Origin: JAFCUW01 sp049897565
GTDB lineage: Bacteria > Pseudomonadota > Gammaproteobacteria > Burkholderiales > Burkholderiaceae_D
Assembly (NCBI RefSeq): GCF_049897565.1
Contig: NZ_JAFCWM010000009.1
Span: 1 to 64,000 of the forward strand
Reading direction: 5' to 3'
DNA length: 64,000 nucleotides
Shown here: positions 16,547-28,232 of the stretch, one piece after another
Layout of the letters: each line of letters begins with the position of its first letter
How positions within the stretch are numbered: position 1 is the first letter of the stretch
The notes under the pieces: model-generated
Database searches by the model: none
What the model was told of the DNA's origin: nothing
What the model saw: only the letters and a program-made list of their open reading frames with translations
Position numbers and translations under genes: made by a program

Positions 16547-16849
16547 TCAGTGGTGGCGCTTGCGCAGGTAGCGCACCACGAAGCCGGGAAACGCCAAGGT
16601 GACAAACAGCGGCACGGTCAGCATGTAGAACTCTTTCGATTGCTCGAACACGCTGCCGATGCGCCCTTCCAGCAGGCGCGCCAGCAAACCGACAACAAAA
16701 TACAGCACCACCAGTTCGAGCAGGCGCACCCACAGCGGCTTGTCGCGGCCCAGAGGAATGAAGCCGAACACCGACTCATTGAAAAATGGCAGGTTGGCGA
16801 GCACCAATGCAACGGCAATCACCAGCCAGCTTGCTGACGATACATCCAT
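16547..16849 (-). CDS. DUF2818 family membrane protein
   Basis: ATG 16849 lies 2 bases past the nuoN stop. The 100-residue product has three hydrophobic segments (SWLVIAVALVLANLPFF, ELVVLYFVVGLLARLL and FYMLTVPLFVTLAFPGFVV) and a basic end (RYLRKRHH). This short family is found directly after nuoN in betaproteobacteria, so a role connected with complex I assembly or stability is likely but unproven. Confidence 0.8.
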   Translation of the reverse strand: MDVSSASWLVIAVALVLANLPFFNESVFGFIPLGRDKPLWVRLLELVVLYFVVGLLARLLEGRIGSVFEQSKEFYMLTVPLFVTLAFPGFVVRYLRKRHH

Positions 16850-16851
16850 CG

Positions 16852-18363
16852 TTAGCCGCCCAGCGTCTTGCTCATCGCGTTCAGGCAGGCGCCGAGCAGC
16901 GCGCCCGGCACCAGGCCGAGGGCGACGATGGCGATGCCGTTGGCCGACAGCGCGACGCGCATGTCGAGCGGCACGGCGATCAAGGAGGCGTCGGCCGGCT
17001 CGTCGAACCACATCGTCTTGACCACGCGCAGGTAGTAGAACGCGCCGATCAGCGAGAACATCACCGCCACGACGGCCAGCCAGACCTGGCCGGACGTGAC
17101 GACCGCCTGCAGCACCGACCACTTGGCCATGAAGCCCATCATCGGCGGCACGCCGGCGAGCGAAAACATCAAAATGGTCATGACGATGGCGAACCACGGG
17201 CTGCGTTTGCCCAGGCCCTTGAAGTCGGTCAGTTCTTCCGCTTCGAAGCCGGCGCGCGCGAGCATCATGATCAGGCCGAAGCTGCCCAGCGTGGTCAGCA
17301 CGTAGGTGATCGAGTAGTACAGGCCGGCGCTGTAGGCCGGCACGGCATTGCTTGAATCGGCCGCGAGCCCGCTGCCGGGTGCGGCGGCGACCACGCCGGC
17401 CGCGAGGCCGAGCAGCACGAAGCCCATCTGGGCGATGGTCGAATACGCCAGCATGCGCTTCAGGTTGGTCTGGGCGATCGCCGTCAGGTTGCCGACCGCC
17501 AGCGAGGCGACGGCCAGCACCATCAGCATCTGCTGCCAGTCGATCGCCATCGGCAGCAAGCCTTCGACCAGCAGGCGGATGCAGATGGCGAAGGCGGCCA
17601 GTTTCGGCGCCCCGCCGAGCAGCAGCGTCACCGCCGTCGGCGCGCCCTGGTAGACGTCCGGCACCCACATGTGGAACGGCACGGCGCCAAGCTTGAAGCC
17701 GAGGCCGGCGACCATGAAGACGATGCCGAACACCATGATGGTCTTGTTGACGGTACCGGACGCGGCGACGCGGGCGATTTCGGTGATGTCGAGCGAACCG
17801 GTGGCGCCGTACAGCATCGAGATGCCGTACAGCAGGAAGCCGGACGACAGCGCGCCGAGGATGAAGTACTTCATCGCAGCTTCGGTCGACACGGCGTGGT
17901 CGCGGCGCAGCGCCACCAGCGCGTACAGCGCCAGCGACATCAGTTCGAGGCCGAGGTAGATGACCAGCATGTTGTTACCGGAGATCATCACCATCTGGCC
18001 CAGCAGCGAGAACAGCGCCAGCACGTAGAACTCGCCGCCGAGGTTCCCGGACAGCATGCCGCGCTCGGTCGCATACTGGCGCGAGTAGATCAGCGTAATG
18101 CCGGTGGCCAGGTAGGCGAACAGCTTGAGCAGGTTCGACATCGGATCCGACACGAACATGTTGGAGAACGTGTAGACGGTCGCGCCGGCGTTGTAGTCGG
18201 CCCAGGTCAGGATGCCGCAGCCTGCCAGCGCCGCCAGCGACAGGTAGTAGGCCAGCGAACGCTTCGACAGGAACATGTCGATCAACAGGATCGCCGATGC
18301 CGCGACCATCAGGAAGATTTCGGCGTAGACCGGGATCAGGTTGGGGTTGGTCATTTGATTCAT
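16852..18363 (-). CDS. nuoN: NADH-quinone oxidoreductase subunit N
   Basis: NuoN is one of three antiporter-like proton-pumping subunits of the complex I membrane arm. The 503-residue protein has about 14 helices. Conserved parts include YCxxK-like helix residues in AAMKYFILGALSSGFLLYG and KLGAVPFHMWVPDVYQGAPT, which carries the key lysine and loop. It is the last nuo gene and is followed immediately by DUF2818. Confidence 0.96.
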   Translation of the reverse strand: MNQMTNPNLIPVYAEIFLMVAASAILLIDMFLSKRSLAYYLSLAALAGCGILTWADYNAGATVYTFSNMFVSDPMSNLLKLFAYLATGITLIYSRQYATERGMLSGNLGGEFYVLALFSLLGQMVMISGNNMLVIYLGLELMSLALYALVALRRDHAVSTEAAMKYFILGALSSGFLLYGISMLYGATGSLDITEIARVAASGTVNKTIMVFGIVFMVAGLGFKLGAVPFHMWVPDVYQGAPTAVTLLLGGAPKLAAFAICIRLLVEGLLPMAIDWQQMLMVLAVASLAVGNLTAIAQTNLKRMLAYSTIAQMGFVLLGLAAGVVAAAPGSGLAADSSNAVPAYSAGLYYSITYVLTTLGSFGLIMMLARAGFEAEELTDFKGLGKRSPWFAIVMTILMFSLAGVPPMMGFMAKWSVLQAVVTSGQVWLAVVAVMFSLIGAFYYLRVVKTMWFDEPADASLIAVPLDMRVALSANGIAIVALGLVPGALLGACLNAMSKTLGG

Positions 18364-18372
18364 TTTTCGATC

Positions 18373-19866
18373 TTATGGCAGTTTGCTGACGGCGACATGC
18401 TGGAGCAGGTCAGCCACCGAGGTTTGCATCGTATCGGTGAACGGCGCCGGGTACAGCCCCATCCAGATGACGGCGATGGCCAGCACGGCGAACATGAAGA
18501 ACTCGCGCTTGTTAATGTCGGTCAGTTCCGCGACATGCTTGTTGCCGATCGCGCCGAACACGACGCGCTTGACCATCCACAGCGAGTAGGCGGCGCCGAA
18601 GATCAGCGCGGTGGCGGCCAGCAGGCCGATCCAGAAGTTGAACTGGACGGCGCCGAGAATGACCATGAATTCGCCGACGAAACCGGACGTCGCCGGCAGG
18701 CCGCAGTTGGCCATCGAGAACAGCACGAAGAAGGCGGCGAACTTCGGCATGCGGTTGACCACTCCTCCGTAGTCGGCGATCTGGCGCGAGTGCATGCGGT
18801 CGTACAGCACGCCGATGCACAGGAACATCGCGCCGGAGATGAAGCCGTGCGAAATCATCTGCACGATACCGCCCTGCATGCCCATCGGGTTGAAGATGAA
18901 GAAGCCGAGGGTGACGAAACCCATGTGCGCGATCGACGAATAGGCGACCAGTTTTTTCATGTCTTTCTGCACCAGCGCGACGAGGCCGATGTAGATCACC
19001 GCGATCAGGGACAGCGTGATGATGAAGCCGGCCAGGTAGTGGCTGGCGTCAGGGGCGATCGGCAGCGAGAAACGCAGGAAGCCGTAGGCGCCGAGTTTGA
19101 GCATGATGGCAGCCAGCACCACCGAGCCGCCGGTCGGCGCCTCGACGTGGGCGTCCGGCAGCCAGGTGTGGACCGGCCACATCGGCACCTTGACGGCAAA
19201 CGCCATCAGGAACGCCAGGAAAATCAGCACTTGTTCCTTCATCGTCAACGGCAGCTTGTGCCACGTCGGGATGTCGAAACTGCCGCCGGCCTTGTTGTAC
19301 AGGTAGACGATGGCGACCAGGGTCAGCAGCGAGCCGAAAAAGGTGTACAGGAAAAACTTGAATGCCGCATACACCCGGTTGGCGCCGCCGAACACGCCGA
19401 TGATGATGAACATCGGGATCAGGGTCGCTTCGAAGAAGAAGTAGAACAGCAGGCCGTCGAGCGCGCAGAACACGCCGACCATCAGGCCGGACAGGATCAG
19501 GAACGAACCCATGTACTGCGCCACGCGCGTCTCGATGACCTGCCAGGCCGAGATGACGACGATGACGGTAATGAACGCCGTCAGCGGCACGAACCACAGC
19601 GAAAGCCCGTCGATGCCGAGCGCGTACATGATGTTGAAGCGGCCGATCCACGGCGTGCTTTCGACGAACTGGAAGCCGTGCGCGGCGTTGTCAAACAGCT
19701 GCACCAGCGGAATGGTCGGCAGGAAGCTGACGATGGCGGCGGCCAGGGTGAACCAGCGGGTCATGCCCGGCTTGTCGTCGCGGCCGATGGCCAGCACCAC
19801 GCAGCCGAGGATGATCGGGAGCCAGATCGCCAGGCTCAGGTAAGGAGGGAAAGTAGACTGCATCAT
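18373..19866 (-). CDS. nuoM: NADH-quinone oxidoreductase subunit M
   Basis: NuoM is the second antiporter-like subunit. The 497-residue product is highly hydrophobic with GIDGLSLWFVPLTAFI near residue 90, FFEATLIPMFIIIG with the conserved glutamate of helix 5, and KVPMWPVHTWLPDAHVEAPT with the conserved lysine. It lies 9 bases upstream of nuoN and 24 bases downstream of nuoL, in standard operon order. Confidence 0.97.
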   Translation of the reverse strand: MMQSTFPPYLSLAIWLPIILGCVVLAIGRDDKPGMTRWFTLAAAIVSFLPTIPLVQLFDNAAHGFQFVESTPWIGRFNIMYALGIDGLSLWFVPLTAFITVIVVISAWQVIETRVAQYMGSFLILSGLMVGVFCALDGLLFYFFFEATLIPMFIIIGVFGGANRVYAAFKFFLYTFFGSLLTLVAIVYLYNKAGGSFDIPTWHKLPLTMKEQVLIFLAFLMAFAVKVPMWPVHTWLPDAHVEAPTGGSVVLAAIMLKLGAYGFLRFSLPIAPDASHYLAGFIITLSLIAVIYIGLVALVQKDMKKLVAYSSIAHMGFVTLGFFIFNPMGMQGGIVQMISHGFISGAMFLCIGVLYDRMHSRQIADYGGVVNRMPKFAAFFVLFSMANCGLPATSGFVGEFMVILGAVQFNFWIGLLAATALIFGAAYSLWMVKRVVFGAIGNKHVAELTDINKREFFMFAVLAIAVIWMGLYPAPFTDTMQTSVADLLQHVAVSKLP

Positions 19867-19890
19867 TTGTCGTTGTCTTTGCGGATCTGA

Positions 19891-21948
<2,058 letters not shown>

Positions 21949-21999
21949 GTTGAACCTTAATCGTTATTTATTTGAGTGTTGAATCTGAACCTGAAAGGC

Positions 22000-22308
22000 T
22001 TAGCCCTTCAGGCTGTCCAGGTCTTCCACATTGATCGTATCTACATTTCGGAACAGAACCACCAGGATCGCGAGGCCGATTGCCGATTCGGCGGCCGCCA
22101 CGGTCAGGATGAAGAACACGAAGATCTGCCCTGCCGCGTCACCGAGGTAATGCGAGAACGCGATGAAGTTCAGGTTCACTGCCAGCAGCATCAGCTCGAT
22201 GGCCATCAGCAGGATGATGATGTTCTTGCGGTTCAGGAAAATGCCGACGATCGAGATCGCGAACAGGATCGCGCCCAGGACCAGGTAGTGTGCGAGCGAT
22301 AAAGTCAT
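22000..22308 (-). CDS. nuoK: NADH-quinone oxidoreductase subunit K
   Basis: The 102-residue NuoK has three helices. Two conserved glutamates sit in the membrane (MAIELMLLAVNLNF and AAAESAIGLAILVVLFR), forming part of the half-channel that links quinone chemistry to pumping. Its ATG overlaps the nuoJ stop region at 22308, consistent with translational coupling. Confidence 0.97.
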   Translation of the reverse strand: MTLSLAHYLVLGAILFAISIVGIFLNRKNIIILLMAIELMLLAVNLNFIAFSHYLGDAAGQIFVFFILTVAAAESAIGLAILVVLFRNVDTINVEDLDSLKG

Positions 22309-22985
22309 TATTTGGTCTCCTTGGCTTCGCCAGCAGCCGGTGCGGCAGCGGCGGCCTGCGCGGCCGCGGTCGATGCGGCGTCCAGCGCCGGCTGGTCGAT
22401 CGATGCCATCTTGACGATGCGCAGGCGGTCGTTACGCTTGACGCGCACGGCGTCGCCCGGATCGAACGCCTTGGTGTCCTTGCGCTTGCGCAGGGTCAGC
22501 GCAACGGCGGCGATGATCGCCACCAAGAGGATCACGGCGGCGATCTCGAAGCCGTAGATGTACCTGGTGTAGATCAGCAGTCCAAGTTCCTTGGTGCCGC
22601 CGATGTTGGCCCCAAGCGCGGCAGGCTGCTGCTCGAACGTCAGGAAGCCGCGCCACAGCACGGCGGCCATCTCGAGCACGATCAGCGCGCCGATGCCCGA
22701 CGCCAGCGGCAGGTAGCCCCAGAAGCCTTCGCGCATGCGGTCGACGTTAATGTCGAGCATCATGACGACGAACAGGAACAGCACCATCACGGCGCCGACG
22801 TAGACGAGCACCAGCACGATGGCGAGGAACTCGGCCTTCAGGAGCATCCAGATGCCGGCGGCGTTGAAGAACGCCAGCACCAGGAACAGCGCCGCGTGCA
22901 CCGGATTGCGCGCGGTAATGACGCGTGTCGCGGCGATGATCATGATCGCCGAAAACGCGTAGAACAAGAAAGTTTTAAAATCCAT
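22308..22985 (-). CDS. nuoJ: NADH-quinone oxidoreductase subunit J
   Basis: NuoJ is a five-helix membrane subunit. The first 165 residues match the family (RNPVHAALFLVLAFFNAAGIWMLL and LVYVGAVMVLFLFVVMML, which holds the pi-bulge tyrosine region). The product then extends to 225 residues with a soluble Ala-rich tail (ALDAASTAAAQAAAAAPAAG), longer than in enteric bacteria and of unknown use. Confidence 0.96.
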   Translation of the reverse strand: MDFKTFLFYAFSAIMIIAATRVITARNPVHAALFLVLAFFNAAGIWMLLKAEFLAIVLVLVYVGAVMVLFLFVVMMLDINVDRMREGFWGYLPLASGIGALIVLEMAAVLWRGFLTFEQQPAALGANIGGTKELGLLIYTRYIYGFEIAAVILLVAIIAAVALTLRKRKDTKAFDPGDAVRVKRNDRLRIVKMASIDQPALDAASTAAAQAAAAAPAAGEAKETK

Positions 22986-23009
22986 GGCTAACCCAAAGTC
23001 CTACGGTTA

Positions 23010-23498
23010 TCAGCGGTACGGCGCATCGGCGGCGCGAGCGGCGGCGATGTCGTTTTCATAGCGGTCGCCGACCGCCAGCAGCATTTCTTTCGTGTAGTAC
23101 AGGTCGCCGCGCTTTTCACCGTGGTATTCGAGCACGTGGGTCTCGACGATCGAATCGACCGGGCACGACTCTTCGCAGAAACCGCAGAAGATGCACTTGG
23201 TCAGGTCGATGTCGTAGCGCGTCGTGCGGCGCGAGCCGTCGTCGCGCATTTCCGACTCGATCGTGATCGCCATCGCCGGGCACACCGCTTCGCACAGCTT
23301 GCAGGCGATGCAGCGCTCTTCGCCGTTCGGGTAGCGGCGCAGCGCGTGCAGGCCGCGGAACCGCGGCGACATCGGCGTCTTCTCTTCCGGATACTGCACC
23401 GTGATCTTGCGAGAAAACATGTACTTGCCGGTCAGGGCCATGCCCTTGATCAGCTCGGTCAGCATCATGCTGCCAAAAAAATCTTTAACGCGATCCAT
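23010..23498 (-). CDS. nuoI: NADH-quinone oxidoreductase subunit I
   Basis: NuoI carries Fe-S clusters N6a and N6b. Two ferredoxin motifs, CIACKLCEAVCP (around residue 60) and CIFCGFCEESCP (around residue 100), are intact. The 162-residue length is normal. It bridges the peripheral and membrane arms and lies 10 bases after nuoH. Confidence 0.98.
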   Translation of the reverse strand: MDRVKDFFGSMMLTELIKGMALTGKYMFSRKITVQYPEEKTPMSPRFRGLHALRRYPNGEERCIACKLCEAVCPAMAITIESEMRDDGSRRTTRYDIDLTKCIFCGFCEESCPVDSIVETHVLEYHGEKRGDLYYTKEMLLAVGDRYENDIAAARAADAPYR

Positions 23499-23508
23499 TA
23501 CTTTTTCC

Positions 23509-24585
23509 TTACTTCCAAATGTTCCAGGACGTCTGCATCCAGCCTGCGACCAGGACCAGCCAGACCAGGGTCAGCGGAATGAAAATCTTCCAGCCGAGGC
23601 GCATGATCTGGTCATAACGGTAACGAGGGAACGTGCCGCGCACCCAGACGAACAGGGAAACGATGAAGAACGTCTTGGCGAACAGCCAGAAGAAGCCGCC
23701 GAACGCGCCCCAGAATTCGAGGAACCTGAATGGCGCAGCCCAGCCGCCGAGGAACATGATCGATGCCAGGCAGCCGATCAGGATCATGTTGGCGTATTCG
23801 GCCAGCATGAACATGGCGTACGACATGCCCGAGTATTCCACCATGTGGCCGGCAACGATTTCGGATTCGCCTTCGACGACGTCGAACGGGTGCCGGTTGC
23901 ACTCGGCAAGACCGGACGTCAGGTAGACCACCAGCAGCGGCAGCAGCGGCAGCCAGTTCCACGACAGGAAGTTGACGCCATGGTCGACGAACATGCCGCG
24001 GGTCTGGCCGGCAACGATGTCCGAAAAGTTCAGGCTGCCCGACACCATCAGCACGACGACCAGCACGAAGCCCATCGGGATTTCGTAGGAAATCATCTGG
24101 GCCGAAGCGCGCATCGCGCCCATGAACGAGTACTTCGAGTTCGACGCCCAGCCGGCGATGATGATGCCGTACACTTCCAGCGACGTGATCGACATCAGCA
24201 GCAACAGGCCGGCGTTGACGTTGGCCAGCGCGATTTCCGGACCGAACGGGATCACCGACCATGCCGCCAGCGCCGGCATGATCGTCATGATCGGGCCAAT
24301 GATGAACAGGCTCGTGGTGGCCTTGGTCGGCACGACGATTTCCTTGAACAGCAGTTTCAGCGCGTCGGCGATCGGCTGCAGCAGGCCCATCGGACCGACC
24401 CGGTTCGGGCCGATACGAATCTGGATCCAGCCGATCAGCTTGCGCTCCCACAGGGTTGCGTAGGCAACCAGGCCCATCAGCGGCAGCAGCACGCACATGA
24501 TCTTGATCATGGTCCAGGCCAGCGGCCACACCGGGCCGAGGTAGTTGACGCCGTACGTATTCAGGCTAACGATAAAGTCGTTCAT
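23509..24585 (-). CDS. nuoH: NADH-quinone oxidoreductase subunit H
   Basis: NuoH forms much of the quinone chamber. The 358-residue protein has eight helices, with RIGPNRVGPMGLLQPIADAL after helix 1 and an acidic loop EGESEIVAGHMVEYSGM, both diagnostic. The start codon overlaps the nuoG stop (ATGA type), so translation is coupled. Confidence 0.98.
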   Translation of the reverse strand: MNDFIVSLNTYGVNYLGPVWPLAWTMIKIMCVLLPLMGLVAYATLWERKLIGWIQIRIGPNRVGPMGLLQPIADALKLLFKEIVVPTKATTSLFIIGPIMTIMPALAAWSVIPFGPEIALANVNAGLLLLMSITSLEVYGIIIAGWASNSKYSFMGAMRASAQMISYEIPMGFVLVVVLMVSGSLNFSDIVAGQTRGMFVDHGVNFLSWNWLPLLPLLVVYLTSGLAECNRHPFDVVEGESEIVAGHMVEYSGMSYAMFMLAEYANMILIGCLASIMFLGGWAAPFRFLEFWGAFGGFFWLFAKTFFIVSLFVWVRGTFPRYRYDQIMRLGWKIFIPLTLVWLVLVAGWMQTSWNIWK

Positions 24586-26921
24586 TACGCGCCCTTCCCT
24601 GCTTTTTCAACCTCGATTGCACCGAACATCGCGCCCAGCATGCTGGTGCTCGGGTGCGCCGCGGCAACCCGAACCGCATTCGCCGGCAAGGTCTTGTCGA
24701 TGGCGGCAACCAGCAGCGCGGAACCGGTGCCCTGCGTGACCTTGACGGTGTCGCCGGCGACGATGCCCAACTGCGCGGCCAGCGCGGCCGGCAGGTGCGC
24801 CCGCGGCGCTTGCGCGTCCGCGGTGCGCTGCAGCGGCTCGGAGCGGCGCGCGATGGCGTCGGCAAAATAGATCGGCACGTCGGTGACGCGCTCGAGCGCG
24901 CTGCCGTCGCCAAAGACGGCGGCGGTGGCGGCAATGGTCGACACGTTCGACAGCTTGCCCGACAGATCGGTCACGCCCTTGCCGAGCACTTCGTCGCGGA
25001 TCGCTTCGGAAGTGTCGTAGTCGAAACCGGTCAGGCCGAGCAGGTTGCCCAGCACGCGCAGCACTTTCCAGGCCGGACGGGCTTCGCCGAGCGGCTTGAC
25101 GGTGCCGTTGAAACTTTGCGCCCGGCCTTCGCAGTTGACGAAGGTGCCGGCAGTCTCGCTGAACGGCGCGATCGGCAGCAGCACGTCGGCGTAGTCCATG
25201 CCGTGCTTGAAGGCACTCATGACGACGACCATCTCGGCGGCGTCGAGTGCGGCGCGGGCTTGCTGCGGGTTGGCGCAGTCCAGCTCCGGCTCGGCGTTGA
25301 GCAGCACGTAGGCTTTCTTCGGCTCGGCAAATACCGGCTTGGCGTTCTTGGCGGCCGCGCCGGCGAGGTAAGCGCCGACGGTGTTGGCGGCATCGACCAG
25401 GTAGCCGAGCTTGGCGCCGGTCAGTTCGGCGATCAGCTGGGCTGCGGCGTGGATGGCGGACGCCTGCGGATGCTGGACGGCGGCGTTGCCGAGCAGGATC
25501 ACGCTTGGCAGCTTGGCCTCGCCGGCAAACAGGCTGGCGGCCATCCTGGTGGCGGACTCGGACGGCTTGACCTTGTCGTACGCCGGCGCCGATGTGCCGG
25601 CCGCCTTGGCAACCGCGGCGGCCAGCTCGGACAGCGCGGCCAGCCAGTCGGACGGCGCGGCGATCATCTTGTTCGCGACCGGCATCAACAACTCTTCATC
25701 GGCGCCGTGCAGCACCGACAGCCTGGCGCCGTTCTTGACCGCGGCGCGCAGGCGCGTGGCGACCAGCGGATGGTCCTTGCGCAGGAACGAGCCGATGACC
25801 AGCGCCCGCTTGACGTTCGACAGGTCGGCGATCGGCATGCCGAGCCAAGGCGTGACCTGGCCGTCGTTGGCGAAGTCGGTCTGGCGCAGGCGAAATTCGA
25901 CGTTCTCGGAACCGAGGCCGCGCATGGCTTTGGCCAGCAGGTGCAGCTCTTCAGTCGTCGAGTGCGGCGTGGCGACGGCGGCGATGGCGGCGGCGCCATG
26001 TTCATGCTTGATGTTGCGCAGGCCGTGGGCGATGTACTCGAGCGCGGTCTGCCAGTCGGTCTGGGCCCACTGGCCGCCCTGCTTGATCATCGGCGACGTC
26101 AGGCGGTCGGCGCTGTCGAGGCCTTCGTACGAGAAGCGGTCCTTGTCGGACAGCCAGCATTCGTTGATCGCATCGTTTTCCAGCGGCAGCACGCGCATGA
26201 CCTTGCCGGCCTTGACCTGGACGATCAGGTTCGAGCCGAGCGAATCGTGCGGGCTGACCGACTTGCGGCGCGACAGTTCCCAGGTACGGGCCTGGTAGCG
26301 GAATGGTTTGCTGGTCAGCGCGCCGACCGGGCACAGGTCGATCATGTTGCCCGACACTTCGGAGTCGACGGTCTTGCCGACGAACGAGGTGATTTCGGCG
26401 TGTTCGCCGCGGCCGAGCATGCCCAATTCCATCTGGCCGGCCACTTCCTGGCCGAAACGCACGCAGCGGGTGCAGTGGATGCAACGGGTCATCTCGGCCA
26501 TCGAGATCAGCGGGCCGGCGTCTTTCGGCGGCACGACGCGTTTTTCTTCGGCGTAGCGCGAATCGGACTTGCCGTAACCGACGGCCAGGTCCTGCAGCTG
26601 GCATTCGCCGCCCTGGTCGCAGATCGGGCAGTCGAGCGGGTGGTTAATGAGCAGGAACTCCATTACCGACTTCTGCGCCTGCACGGCCTTTTCGCTGTTC
26701 GAGCGCACGATCATGCCGGCCGAGACCGGCGTGGCGCAAGCCGGCAAAGGCTTCGGGGCCTTCTCGACTTCGACCAGGCACATGCGGCAGTTGGCAGCGA
26801 TCGACAATTTCTTGTGATAGCAGAAGTGCGGGATGTAGGTCCCGAGCTTGTTGGCAGCGTCCATCACCATGGAACCTGGTGGGACTTCTACCTTTTTACC
26901 GTCAATTTCAATTTCAACCAT
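24585..26921 (-). CDS. nuoG: NADH-quinone oxidoreductase subunit G
   Basis: The largest peripheral subunit, 778 residues. The N-terminus holds the [2Fe-2S] site (IPHFCYHKKLSIAANCRMC), the His-coordinated N5 cluster region (CPICDQGGECQLQD) and the N4 motif (CIHCTRCVRFG). A molybdopterin oxidoreductase-like domain without cofactor follows. It carries electrons between NuoEF and NuoI. Alanine-rich stretches from residue 430 onward are variable in the family. Confidence 0.97.
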   Translation of the reverse strand: MVEIEIDGKKVEVPPGSMVMDAANKLGTYIPHFCYHKKLSIAANCRMCLVEVEKAPKPLPACATPVSAGMIVRSNSEKAVQAQKSVMEFLLINHPLDCPICDQGGECQLQDLAVGYGKSDSRYAEEKRVVPPKDAGPLISMAEMTRCIHCTRCVRFGQEVAGQMELGMLGRGEHAEITSFVGKTVDSEVSGNMIDLCPVGALTSKPFRYQARTWELSRRKSVSPHDSLGSNLIVQVKAGKVMRVLPLENDAINECWLSDKDRFSYEGLDSADRLTSPMIKQGGQWAQTDWQTALEYIAHGLRNIKHEHGAAAIAAVATPHSTTEELHLLAKAMRGLGSENVEFRLRQTDFANDGQVTPWLGMPIADLSNVKRALVIGSFLRKDHPLVATRLRAAVKNGARLSVLHGADEELLMPVANKMIAAPSDWLAALSELAAAVAKAAGTSAPAYDKVKPSESATRMAASLFAGEAKLPSVILLGNAAVQHPQASAIHAAAQLIAELTGAKLGYLVDAANTVGAYLAGAAAKNAKPVFAEPKKAYVLLNAEPELDCANPQQARAALDAAEMVVVMSAFKHGMDYADVLLPIAPFSETAGTFVNCEGRAQSFNGTVKPLGEARPAWKVLRVLGNLLGLTGFDYDTSEAIRDEVLGKGVTDLSGKLSNVSTIAATAAVFGDGSALERVTDVPIYFADAIARRSEPLQRTADAQAPRAHLPAALAAQLGIVAGDTVKVTQGTGSALLVAAIDKTLPANAVRVAAAHPSTSMLGAMFGAIEVEKAGKGA

Positions 26922-26936
26922 GAGAGTTCTCTGGCC

Positions 26937-28232
26937 TTAAATATATGCGGGCACGAGGCAATGCTTGTGCTCGATGTGGTATTCGAATTCTTCGCGGAAG
27001 TTCTTGATCATCGCCTGCACCGGCATCGCGGCGGCATCGCCGAGCGCGCAGATGGTGCGGCCCTTGATGTTGTCGGCGATCTGGTTCAGCAAGTCCATGT
27101 CTTCCGGACGGCCCTGGCCGTGCTCGATGCGGTGCACCATGCGGTACATCCAGCCGGTGCCCTCACGGCACGGCGTGCACTGGCCGCACGATTCCTCGTA
27201 ATAGAAGAACGACAGGCGCAGCAACGACTTGACCATGCAGCGCGTCTCGTCCATGACGATGACGGCGCCCGAGCCGAGCATCGAGCCGGCCTTGGCGATC
27301 GAATCGTAGTCGAGATCGGTGTTCATCATCAGGTCGCCACGCACTACCGGCGCCGACGAGCCGCCAGGAATGACAGCCTTGATCTTTTTGCCGCCGCGCA
27401 TACCGCCGGCCAGCGCCATCAAGGTGGCGAACGGCGTGCCGAGCGGCACTTCGTAGTTGCCCGGCAGGTTGACGTCGCCGGAGATCGAGAAGATCTTCGA
27501 GCCGCCGTTATTCGGCTTGCCCAGCGCCAGGTAGTTCTCCGGGCCCATGTTCAGCAGGAACGGCACCGCGGCAAACGTCTCGGTGTTGTTGATCGTCGTC
27601 GGCTTGCCGTACAGGCCGAACGAGGCCGGGAACGGCGGCTTGAAGCGCGGCTGGCCCTTCTTGCCTTCGAGAGACTCGAGCAGCGCGGTTTCTTCGCCGC
27701 AGATATACGCGCCGTAACCGTGCGCGGCGTGCAGCTGGAAGTTGAACTCGCTGCCCATGATCTTGTCGCCGAGGAAACCGGCGGCGCGCGCCTCTTCAAG
27801 CGCTTCTTCGAACAGCTCGTACTCGGCCCAGATTTCGCCGTGGATGTAGTTGTAGCCGACCGTGATGCCCATCGCGTAGGCGCCGATGGCCATGCCTTCG
27901 ATCAGCGCATGCGGGTTGTAGCGGATGATGTCGCGGTCTTTGAAGGTGCCCGGCTCGCCTTCGTCGGTGTTGCAGACGAGGTATTTCTGGCCCGGGAACT
28001 GGCGCGGCATGAAGCTCCACTTCAGGCCGGTCGGGAAACCGGCGCCGCCGCGGCCGCGCAGGCCCGACGCCTTCAGGTCGGCGATGATCTGTTCCGGCGT
28101 GATCTTCTCGTCGAGAATGCGGCGCAGCGCGCTGTAGCCGCCGCGCTTGACGTAGTCGTTCAGATGCCAGTTGGCGCCGTCCAGGTCTTTCAGGATCAGC
28201 GGATTGATGTGTCGGTCGTGCAGGCTGGTCAT
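26937..28232 (-). CDS. nuoF: NADH-quinone oxidoreductase subunit F
   Basis: NuoF binds NADH, FMN and cluster N3. ATG 28232 (MTSLHDRHINP) overlaps the nuoE stop by 4 bases and gives 431 residues. FMN/NADH-binding GRGGAGFPTGLKW lies near residue 62, and ESCGQCTPCREG with a distant Cys supplies the [4Fe-4S] ligands. An upstream in-frame extension reaching 28340 lacks support. Confidence 0.98.
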   Translation of the reverse strand: MTSLHDRHINPLILKDLDGANWHLNDYVKRGGYSALRRILDEKITPEQIIADLKASGLRGRGGAGFPTGLKWSFMPRQFPGQKYLVCNTDEGEPGTFKDRDIIRYNPHALIEGMAIGAYAMGITVGYNYIHGEIWAEYELFEEALEEARAAGFLGDKIMGSEFNFQLHAAHGYGAYICGEETALLESLEGKKGQPRFKPPFPASFGLYGKPTTINNTETFAAVPFLLNMGPENYLALGKPNNGGSKIFSISGDVNLPGNYEVPLGTPFATLMALAGGMRGGKKIKAVIPGGSSAPVVRGDLMMNTDLDYDSIAKAGSMLGSGAVIVMDETRCMVKSLLRLSFFYYEESCGQCTPCREGTGWMYRMVHRIEHGQGRPEDMDLLNQIADNIKGRTICALGDAAAMPVQAMIKNFREEFEYHIEHKHCLVPAYI

